Assembly: GCA_046153875.1 (NCBI GenBank)
Contig: JBJXFE010000009.1
Location: 1 to 64,000 of the forward strand
DNA length: 64,000 nucleotides
Direction: 5' to 3'
From: JBJXFE01 sp046153875
Lineage (GTDB): Bacteria > Planctomycetota > Phycisphaerae > Phycisphaerales > UBA1924
Positions 58,161 to 64,000 of this stretch are shown here, in pieces (position 1 is the stretch's first letter; every line of letters starts with the position of its first letter). A model generated the notes under the pieces. It saw nothing but the letters and a program-made list of their open reading frames with translations, had not been told where the DNA came from and searched no databases. The position numbers were made by a program, and so were the translations under genes.

Positions 58161-58622
58161 TCACCGCTTCTTCTTCACGGCCGGTTCCGTGCCCTTCAGC
58201 AGGTCCGACAGGCCCAGCGAGTCGTCGGGGATCACGAAAAAACCGCCGAGGATCTTCGCCCCGGGCTCGATCTCCAGCCGCGGGGCGCGGCAGTCGCCCT
58301 TCCACTCGGCCCTGGCGCCCAGGCTCACGGGCCCGCCCGCGTAGGCCTTGGTCTCGATGACACCCTGGACCTCGATACCCTCATGGGCCTCGACGAGCTG
58401 GGCCATGACGCGGCCCTTCTTCTCGATGACGATGCGCCCGCAGGTCTGGAGCTTGCGACAGGCCTCGATCCCCTTGACGACGACGTCCTGCACGAGCAGC
58501 GCCTTGGAGCACTTCGGGCACGACGACGTCATGGTCTTCACCGCGACGTCGAAGCGGTGCCGACAGTGATAGCACTGGACCGGGCGATGGGCGGCGGCGC
58601 TTGACTTGGTCATCGCGGGCAT
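58161..58622 (-). CDS. Zinc-ribbon protein with bactofilin-like C-terminal part
   Basis: 153 residues. Residues 16-39 hold two Cys pairs, CYHCRHRFD and CPKC, a likely zinc ribbon. The remainder is beta-helical with short turns at regular steps (VVVKGIEACRKLQTCGRIVI, AHEGIEVQGVIETKAYAGGP, LEIEPGAKILGGFFVIPDD), like the bactofilin (DUF583) fold of cytoskeletal polymers. It lies 91 bp after a regular bactofilin gene on the same strand, so the two may build a shared filament. Start at the first ATG (58622); a second ATG three codons in is possible. The role of the zinc ribbon is unknown. Confidence 0.7.
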   Translation of the reverse strand: MPAMTKSSAAAHRPVQCYHCRHRFDVAVKTMTSSCPKCSKALLVQDVVVKGIEACRKLQTCGRIVIEKKGRVMAQLVEAHEGIEVQGVIETKAYAGGPVSLGARAEWKGDCRAPRLEIEPGAKILGGFFVIPDDSLGLSDLLKGTEPAVKKKR

Positions 58623-58713
58623 CCTGCCCTCGCTGAGAGCCGAACGCGGAGCCGCGAGTGTCGCCCGGATCGGGCCCGCGCGACACGGCGGTCATCCGCG
58701 TTCGTGCATCGGT

Positions 58714-59160
58714 CTACCGGCGCGCTCCGACGGGCTCGGCGCGGCCGTCGACCTTGGTCGCGGACGTGGCGGCGGCGGTCTTGGGTTCGGCGAACGGGAT
58801 ATCCAGCTCCAGGCTCTTGGCGGACTTGGCCGCGTCGGCGCCGACGGCGCAGTGCCCGACGAACGACGCTCCCTCGGACACCACCAGCCGCGCCGTCACC
58901 AGGTCGCCCTTGATGCGGGCCTTGGACCCCAGCTCCAGCCGGTCCTTCGCGGTGACGTTCCCCTCGATCATGCCGTCGACCTGGACGCGGCCGGCCTCGA
59001 CGGCGGCACGGCAGGTCGCGCCCTCGGCGACTTGGAGCTCACCCTTGGCGACGATGCGGCCCTCGAATGTGCCGAGAATCCTGGCGCTGCTGCTGAACGT
59101 CATGTCCCCCTTGATGTGCGTGTCGGGACCGATCACGGTCGTCGTGGTTTCGGCTGCCAT
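58714..59160 (-). CDS. Bactofilin family cytoskeletal protein
   Basis: Bactofilins form filaments by stacking short beta-helices and help shape cells or place envelope enzymes. The core is plain: TVIGPDTHIKGDMTFSSSAR, ILGTFEGRIVAKGELQVAEG, VQVDGMIEGNVTAKDRLELG, KARIKGDLVTARLVVSEGAS, with regular six-residue turns. 148 residues from the ATG at 59158-59160, with GGGAG upstream. The tail is Ala/Lys-rich and unstructured. A TACAAT box lies at 59223. Between a membrane-protein gene and a zinc-ribbon bactofilin-like gene, all on the minus strand. Confidence 0.9.
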   Translation of the reverse strand: MAAETTTTVIGPDTHIKGDMTFSSSARILGTFEGRIVAKGELQVAEGATCRAAVEAGRVQVDGMIEGNVTAKDRLELGSKARIKGDLVTARLVVSEGASFVGHCAVGADAAKSAKSLELDIPFAEPKTAAATSATKVDGRAEPVGARR

Positions 59161-59222
59161 GGAACTGCTTCTCCCTTCCGTGAGCCTCGAAGCCACCGCC
59201 CCCACCGGGCGGCAGGAAGGGC

Positions 59223-59228
59223 ATTGTA
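59223..59228 (-). promoter_or_regulatory. -10-like box TACAAT for the bactofilin genes
   Basis: TACAAT on the minus strand, the closest match to the TATAAT consensus seen here, 62 bases before the bactofilin ATG. Suggests transcription separate from the membrane-protein gene. Confidence 0.4.
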
Positions 59229-59335
59229 AACAATCACGGCGGTGTGGATGGATTGTCGGTTCCGGGCCGGGAAACCGCCCTTTCGAACGGCGGCCGCCGC
59301 CGGTGCCAGATCGGCGAACGCCGAGGCGGTCCGTG

Positions 59336-60352
59336 TCAGATCGGGCGACGGTAGGGTTCGGCGGGCTCGGGCACGCGGCGCTCGCGGGCGGGCGGCGGCG
59401 GGCGCGGCGGCGGCTCGCTCGGTCGCGACGCCGACATTCCCGCGGAAAGCGGTCCGTAGCTCTCGTCCTGTTCGCGCCGCGGCGTCGGAGCCGGTCCGGA
59501 CATCACCTGCACGGACCCGATCGCTGAGTTCAGCGCCCCTACGGCGCGCGGGCCGGAAAGTGAGATGCCGCGACGGGCGATCTCCTCCGCCTCGCGTTCG
59601 ATGGCGGCGTCGAGTTCGTTCACCGATCGGATGATCACGCCCGCCTCAACGCCCGCGCGGAACCGGGCCAGCACCAGCATCGCGACAAAGAACGCCGCCA
59701 GCGGCAGGATCAGGTGAACGGCCAGGAGCACGCCGAGGGACGCCGTGCCCGCGTCCACGGCGTCGCTCGCAGAAGTCATCGTGGCGTACGCGGAGAAGAC
59801 GCCGGGGAACGGGGTCGTAGGCACAACCTGCTGCCACGGCAGGCACGCCAGCGCCAGGAGCAGCGACCAGCACGCGGCGGACACGGCCTTTTCCACGCCC
59901 GGCACCTGGCCACCCGCCCCGACGACCACGCCCATGAACACCAGGATCCACAGCACCGCCGTGGAGCCCGTTCCAGCCGTCACCGCCAGGTCGCTGGCAC
60001 GGTGCAGCACCGTGTCGATGGCGCTGAGCGGCCGCGGAGCGACGGCCGCGGTCGGCGTGGGCTCGGGCTTTGCCGCATGCCCCTGACCGGGCGGAACCGC
60101 GTCGCGCCGCGGCTCGATGGCCACGCCCGGCACGACGCTGAGCGACTGGGCGGCCACGGACTCGACCTTCGGGCCCTCGAACCTCATCTCCGTGAAGTGA
60201 ACGAACCCGAAGACGAGGAGCTGGACGAGCACCGACGCCGCCAGGAGGAGGCAGGCGACAGTCACCCCGGGCTTGAGCTGCGCGAGCGCGGCGGAGACAT
60301 GGGGCTTCTGATGTCTGGTCACTGCGCTCACCCCTCCGTCGGCGGCCACCAT
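59336..60352 (-). CDS. Integral membrane protein of unknown function, Pro-rich tail
   Basis: 338 residues with four likely membrane helices: GVTVACLLLAASVLVQLLVF, AVLWILVFMGVVVGAGG, AACWSLLLALACLP and LGVLLAVHLILPLAAFFVAM. Between helices one and two is a Pro/Ala-rich loop of about 70 residues. After the last helix comes a charged helix (IIRSVNELDAAIEREAEEIA) and a Pro/Arg-rich tail ending PAEPYRRPI. No known domain. Its position upstream of two bactofilin genes hints at a membrane anchor for that cytoskeleton, but this is only context. TAGAAC lies five bases before the ATG. Divergent from mqnC. Confidence 0.65.
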   Translation of the reverse strand: MVAADGGVSAVTRHQKPHVSAALAQLKPGVTVACLLLAASVLVQLLVFGFVHFTEMRFEGPKVESVAAQSLSVVPGVAIEPRRDAVPPGQGHAAKPEPTPTAAVAPRPLSAIDTVLHRASDLAVTAGTGSTAVLWILVFMGVVVGAGGQVPGVEKAVSAACWSLLLALACLPWQQVVPTTPFPGVFSAYATMTSASDAVDAGTASLGVLLAVHLILPLAAFFVAMLVLARFRAGVEAGVIIRSVNELDAAIEREAEEIARRGISLSGPRAVGALNSAIGSVQVMSGPAPTPRREQDESYGPLSAGMSASRPSEPPPRPPPPARERRVPEPAEPYRRPI

Positions 60353-60357
60353 CCACC

Positions 60358-60363
60358 GTTCTA
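60358..60363 (-). promoter_or_regulatory. -10-like box TAGAAC, leaderless candidate (membrane protein)
   Basis: TAGAAC on the minus strand, five bases before the ATG at 60352. Lacks the final T of the other boxes, so weaker. Confidence 0.28.
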
Positions 60364-60497
60364 TCGGTCGGGGTCCGCGCGGACTCGACGCGGCACAGCC
60401 GGAGCCGAATGCCCACAGCGACGCGGCTTCCCCCGCCCGGCATAACCCGCGTAACTTCGCGCCGCCCGGCGTTCCGGACGTTTGAGCCGCCCGCGGC

Positions 60498-60503
60498 TAT
60501 AGT
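60498..60503 (+). promoter_or_regulatory. -10-like box TATAGT for mqnC
   Basis: TATAGT, twelve bases before the mqnC ATG at 60516; the leader would be only about five bases and no ribosome-binding site is present. Confidence 0.4.
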
Positions 60504-60515
60504 CCGCAAGTTTCA

Positions 60516-62039
60516 ATGAATCCTGAAAAGACGCGAATGGACAGCACCTACGCACCTCCCGCCTGCCACCCGCGCCTGGACGGGACCGACCCGGGGTTGC
60601 TGGACGCGGTGGTGCATAGGGCCGCCCGGCTCTCACCCGCGCAGGCGATGCAGGTCTACCACCGGATGCCGCTGCCCGAACTGGGCCGGTGGGCGGACGC
60701 GCGCTGCCGGGCCCTTCACGGTGACGCGGTCCGGACGTACGTCCTCGACCGCAACATCAACTACACCAACGTCTGCACGGCCCGTTGCACGTTCTGCGCC
60801 TTCCGCCGCGACGGCGACGAAGCGGACGCGTACACGCTCACACACGAGCGCCTCCATGAGAAGATCGCCGAGCTCGTCGCGATCGGCGGCACGCAGGTGC
60901 TCATGCAGGGCGGCATGAACCCGGCCCTGCCGCTGGACTGGTACGTGTCGCTGCTGCGATCGATCAAGGAGCGCTTCCCGACCGTCCACGTGCACGGCTT
61001 CAGCCCGCCCGAGTTCATCGAGTTCGTGCGGTTCTTCGACCCGCCGGGCGCGACGCTGGCGGAGAAGCTCCACTGGGTGATGGTGCGGCTGCGCGACGCG
61101 GGGCTGGACAGCCTGCCCGGCGGCGGGGGCGAGATCTTCGCGCCGCAGGTGCGACGCCGGATCGGCCTGGGCAAGTGCTCGGCCGAAGAGTGGCTGACCA
61201 CTATGGCCGTCGCCCACGACCTGGGCATGTTCACGAGCGCGACCATGATGTTCGGGCACATCGAGGGGATCGCGGACCGCGTTCACCACATGAAGCTGGT
61301 GCGCGAGTGGCAGGACCGGGCGTTAGCGAGAAGTGGCCAGGTGGCAAAGTGGCCGAGTGGCGTAGTGGAAGAGGGATCAACCGCCTTGACTGACTCTGCC
61401 ACTTTGCCACTTCGCCACTCTGCCACTTGTCCGTTCGGCCACTACGTCTCCTTCATCTCCTGGCCCTTCCAGCGGGAAAACACGCCGCTGGGACGCGTGA
61501 AGGACTGGGGCGCACGCCCCGAGGAGTTCGAGCAGGAGTTCCCGGGCGACACGCTCGCGAACGAGTTCCTTCGACGCGGCTTCGATCCTGAGATTGAGAC
61601 CGCCCAGCCGCCCGAGTTCGGCCGGCGCGTCCGCATGTCCGGAAGCACCGACTACCTCCGCACCCAGGCCCTCTCGCGCCTCTTCCTCGACAACATCTAC
61701 TCGATCGGCGCGTCCTGGGTCACCATGGGCCCGCACATCGGGCAGGTCGCCCTAGCCTTCGGCGCCAACGACATGGGCTCGGTGATGATGGAGGAGAACG
61801 TCGTCTCGTCCGCGGGCACGACCTACTGCCTCGACGAGCCCGTGCTCTGCCGCCTCATCCGCGGCGCCGGCTTTCTCCCCGCACAGCGCGACAACGTCTA
61901 CGACCTGCTCAAGGTTCACGACGGCCCGGATTCCCCGGATTTGTACGTCACCGACTGGTCCGAGCACCGGGTCAAACGGCTTCACGTCCAGGCGCCCAAA
62001 GCCCAGACGCGGGTGGGACTTACGGTTGCGGCACGGTGA
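60516..62039 (+). CDS. mqnC: Cyclic dehypoxanthinyl futalosine synthase MqnC with repeat-derived insert
   Basis: A radical-SAM enzyme that cyclises dehypoxanthine futalosine in menaquinone synthesis; its product is the substrate of MqnD (10996-11940). The iron-sulfur motif is CTARCTFC near residue 88, in NINYTNVCTARCTFCAFRRD. Other hallmarks are GGTQVLMQGGMNP, VHVHGFSPPEF, SLPGGGGEIFAPQVRRRI, ATMMFGHIEGIADRVHHM and ASWVTMGPHIGQVALAFGAN. 507 residues against about 370-400 usual. About 37 extra residues (roughly 270-308) come from an inverted array of 8-bp repeats placed between QDRA and YVSFISWPFQ; the frame is kept. Some further length is in the last third. ATG at 60516; 60537 is an alternative. 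Confidence 0.92.
   Translation: MNPEKTRMDSTYAPPACHPRLDGTDPGLLDAVVHRAARLSPAQAMQVYHRMPLPELGRWADARCRALHGDAVRTYVLDRNINYTNVCTARCTFCAFRRDGDEADAYTLTHERLHEKIAELVAIGGTQVLMQGGMNPALPLDWYVSLLRSIKERFPTVHVHGFSPPEFIEFVRFFDPPGATLAEKLHWVMVRLRDAGLDSLPGGGGEIFAPQVRRRIGLGKCSAEEWLTTMAVAHDLGMFTSATMMFGHIEGIADRVHHMKLVREWQDRALARSGQVAKWPSGVVEEGSTALTDSATLPLRHSATCPFGHYVSFISWPFQRENTPLGRVKDWGARPEEFEQEFPGDTLANEFLRRGFDPEIETAQPPEFGRRVRMSGSTDYLRTQALSRLFLDNIYSIGASWVTMGPHIGQVALAFGANDMGSVMMEENVVSSAGTTYCLDEPVLCRLIRGAGFLPAQRDNVYDLLKVHDGPDSPDLYVTDWSEHRVKRLHVQAPKAQTRVGLTVAAR
61331..61443 (+). repeat. Inverted array of 8-bp repeats inside mqnC
   Basis: Left arm 61332-61368 reads as repeats of AGTGGCNN (agtggcca, ggtggcaa, agtggccg, agtggcgt, agtgg). 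Right arm 61398-61443 is the same motif on the opposite strand (NNGCCACT). A 29-base spacer separates them. The arms could pair as an imperfect hairpin of about 35 bp. The period of eight is not a multiple of three, so the coded peptide is not repetitive. The segment contains TTA and AGA codons, rare in this GC-rich DNA. No second copy was noticed in the window. Confidence 0.88.
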
Positions 62040-62105
62040 ACCGATCCCGCAACACGCGGATGATCCGCAAGCGTGCCAACGCTGGAAACATGATCGGCGG
62101 TGCGA

Positions 62106-62111
62106 TAGCGT
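62106..62111 (+). promoter_or_regulatory. Possible -10 box TAGCGT for the TPR protein
   Basis: TAGCGT, 84 bases before the ATG at 62196. The leader would include the short hairpin GGGGC-ggtcc-GCCCC near 62145 and a strong GGAGG before the ATG. Weak. Confidence 0.2.
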
Positions 62112-62195
62112 GAACGGCACACGGGGATCGTCGCGTCAGGCAGGGGCGGTCCGCCCCACCCGAAGAGACAACGCACACGATCGAAGGAGGCACGA

Positions 62196-63884
62196 ATGTC
62201 CACGCACAGGATCTCCACCGGTAGCGCGGCTCTGATCCTCGCGCTGGCCGGCTCGGCCCTCGCTCAGGAAAGCGGCATGGTCGCCATGCACACGGACAAG
62301 GACCTGCGGGAGACGACCCGCCAAGGCCAGCTCTCGCCGAAGCTCCACAACCTCGGCAAGCACTCGCGCAAGACCTCGACGACCAACCCGCAGGCGCAGA
62401 AGTACTTCGACCAGGGCCTCGTCCTCGCGTACGCCTTCAACCACGCCGAGGCGGTCCGCAGCTTCAAGGAGGCCCAGCGGCTCGACCCCGAGTGCGCCCT
62501 GGCGTACTGGGGCGAGGCCTACGCCCTCGGCCCGAACATCAACGCCCCGATGGATGAGTCCGCCGTCTCCCCCGCGTGGGACGCGGTGCAGAAGGCCATC
62601 GCAAAGAAGCCCGCCGCCACCGAAGTCGAGCGGGCGATGATCGACGCCCTCGCCACGCGCTATTCCCCCGACCCCAAGGCCGACCGCGCAGCGCTCGACA
62701 AGGCCTACGCCGGCGCGATGCAGGGCCTGGCGAAGCGTTACCCGACCGACGCCGACATCCTCTCCATCGCGGCCGAATCCGTCATGGACACCGACCCGTG
62801 GAACTACTGGACGAACGACGGCAACCCGCGCCCCTACACCCGCGACGTGATCGCGCTGATCGAGAAGGCGATCGCGCTCAACGCGGACCATCCCCTCGCC
62901 CTCCACCTGCACATCCACGCGCTGGAAGCCTCTCAGGAAGCCGACCGGGCCGTGACCAGCGGCGAGCGCCTCCTCAACGTCGCGCCCGGCGCGGGCCACC
63001 TCGTCCACATGCCCTCGCACATCTTCTTCCGCGTGGGCCGCTACAACGAGGCCGCGGCCGCCAACCTCAAGGCCATCGCCGTCGATGAGGACTACATCAC
63101 GCAGTGCAAGGCCCAGGGCATCTACCCGGCCGCGTACTACCCCCACAACGTCCACTTCCTGTGGATCGCGTACAGCCACGAAGGCCGCAGCGCCGACGCG
63201 ATCACCGCCGCGAAGAAGACCGCCTCCAAGCCCCACCCGGACATGGCCGCCGGGCTCCAGCAGTTCATCGTCGCCCCGTACCACGCGATGGTCCGCTTCG
63301 CCAAGTGGGATGAAGCCCTCGCCGCGCCACGCCCGGCCGACAACCTCCCCTTCGTCCTCGCCACCTGGCACTGGGCCCGCGGCATGGCCCTGGCGAACAC
63401 ACGCAAGCTCGACGAGGCCGAGAGCGAACTGGCGAATCTCAAGTCCGTCGCCGCCCGCCCCGATTTTCCGCATACATTGATCCTCGTGAACTCCCCCCCG
63501 CCGCGCCTCATGCAGATCGCCGAGCGGCTGCTCACCGGCGAGATCGCCCTCGCCCGCCGCGACACCGACGAAGCGATCACGCACTTTTCCGCCGCCGCAC
63601 GACTGGAAGACTCGACGACCTACAACGAACCGCCGGACTGGCCCACGGCGACGCGCCACTGGCTCGCCGACGCCCTGCTGGACGCCAAGCGCCCGGTCGA
63701 GGCCGAGGCGGTCCTTCTCGAGGACCTCCGCCGCCGCCCGAGGAACGGATGGGCCCTCTTCGGGCTCGTGCAGGCGATCAAGGCCCAGGGCACGGGCCGC
63801 GAAACCGACCTCGCCCAGGCCGAGTCACGCTGGAAGACAGCCTGGCCGACTGCCGACGTGAAGCTGCATTCGGCCAGATGGTGA
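62196..63884 (+). CDS. Exported tetratricopeptide-repeat protein, unknown function
   Basis: 562 residues from an ATG with GAAGGAGG upstream. Signal peptide MSTHRISTGSAALILALAGS cut near ALAQ. The N-terminal TPR (NPQAQKYFDQGLVLAYAFNH, AEAVRSFKEAQRLDPECALA, YWGEAYALGPNINAP) and the mid-protein motif HLHIHALEASQEADRAVTSG with HLVHMPSHIFFRVGRYNEAA mark a family common in planctomycetes and acidobacteria whose function is not known. The conserved His-rich stretch (HLVHMPSH) could bind metal or substrate. TPRs again near the end (VEAEAVLLEDLRRRPRNGWA). It lies 156 bp downstream of mqnC; it probably has its own promoter. Confidence 0.82.
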   Translation: MSTHRISTGSAALILALAGSALAQESGMVAMHTDKDLRETTRQGQLSPKLHNLGKHSRKTSTTNPQAQKYFDQGLVLAYAFNHAEAVRSFKEAQRLDPECALAYWGEAYALGPNINAPMDESAVSPAWDAVQKAIAKKPAATEVERAMIDALATRYSPDPKADRAALDKAYAGAMQGLAKRYPTDADILSIAAESVMDTDPWNYWTNDGNPRPYTRDVIALIEKAIALNADHPLALHLHIHALEASQEADRAVTSGERLLNVAPGAGHLVHMPSHIFFRVGRYNEAAAANLKAIAVDEDYITQCKAQGIYPAAYYPHNVHFLWIAYSHEGRSADAITAAKKTASKPHPDMAAGLQQFIVAPYHAMVRFAKWDEALAAPRPADNLPFVLATWHWARGMALANTRKLDEAESELANLKSVAARPDFPHTLILVNSPPPRLMQIAERLLTGEIALARRDTDEAITHFSAAARLEDSTTYNEPPDWPTATRHWLADALLDAKRPVEAEAVLLEDLRRRPRNGWALFGLVQAIKAQGTGRETDLAQAESRWKTAWPTADVKLHSARW

Positions 63885-64000
63885 ATGAACGGGCTCGCGG
63901 GTGCGGCCCGGACCCCGCCAAAGAGGTGGCGACCCGGACGGCGGGTCACGCCTAGAAGTTGAGCCGTCGGGCCGGGATATCATCGCGCCAACGCGGCGTG
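63885..64000 (+). other. Right-edge non-coding stretch
   Basis: No gene recognised. A TATCAT at 63978-63983, followed 14 bases later by a GTG at the window edge, could be the promoter and start of a next gene, in keeping with the short spacings seen elsewhere in the window. Confidence 0.2.

Noticed and set aside
61331..61443. CRISPR-like interpretation of the mqnC repeats
   Set aside because: The repeats are 8 bp, without spacers, inverted across a centre and inside a coding gene; not a CRISPR array.

Overview
The window is GC-rich DNA (I judge about 70% G+C) from a Gram-negative bacterium. It most likely comes from Planctomycetota, perhaps a Phycisphaerae-type lineage. The support is a paired DUF1501 / planctomycete cytochrome (PSCyt1-DUF1549-DUF1553) unit, several ECF sigma factors with planctomycete-style partners, large secreted propeller and solenoid proteins with dockerin-like tails, KdsA (so Kdo and probably LPS), and two genes of the futalosine menaquinone route. 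Starts are often GTG or TTG. Neighbouring genes often overlap by four bases (ATGA, GTGA, TTGA). Many genes have a TAnnnT box a few bases before the start codon, which suggests leaderless transcripts.

Layout. 1-1 kb: the end of an unknown gene, then rplT and rpmI (L20, L35). 1-13.4 kb: an M50 protease; an ECF sigma factor with a pseudopilin-like membrane partner; a DUF4286 protein; a second ECF sigma operon; an esterase; atpC; smpB; a membrane protein with LemA; an FAH-family enzyme; mqnD; and an exported coiled-coil protein. 13.4-16.5 kb: a BNR-repeat secreted protein with a dockerin-like tail, behind a small exported protein. 16.6-29.8 kb: a compact biosynthetic operon on the minus strand, in transcription order: formyltransferase/NRPS with a luciferase-like monooxygenase inside its adenylation domain; a one-module type I PKS (KS-AT-KR-DH-ACP-TE); a phosphopantetheinyl transferase; and a crotonyl-CoA carboxylase/reductase. 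29.8-30.3 kb: non-coding, with a clear terminator at its far end.

30.3-41 kb: three secreted surface proteins (collagen-like, propeller/Ig, FG-GAP) in one minus-strand operon, divergent from an ECF sigma/Ser-Thr kinase pair. 41-45.4 kb: DUF1501 and PSCyt proteins. 45.4-47.7 kb: topoisomerase VI subunit B. 47.9-51.1 kb: SGNH esterase fused to two DUF1080 domains. 51.3-55.2 kb: otsA and an OtsB-GH15 fusion. 55.3-58.1 kb: ndk, tatA, folD and kdsA. 58.2-60.4 kb: two bactofilin-type proteins and a membrane protein. 60.5-62 kb: mqnC, interrupted in frame by an inverted array of 8-bp repeats. 62.2-63.9 kb: an exported TPR protein.

How the genes work together. The best candidate for an undescribed system is the 16.6-29.8 kb operon. 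My reading is that an N-formylated glycine-type starter is loaded and possibly oxidised on the NRPS protein. It would then be extended once with a branched (CCR-derived) extender, reduced, dehydrated and released by the thioesterase, with a dedicated PPTase activating both carrier domains. The second strong oddity is the repeat insertion inside mqnC. I see no rRNA, tRNA, CRISPR array or transposase.
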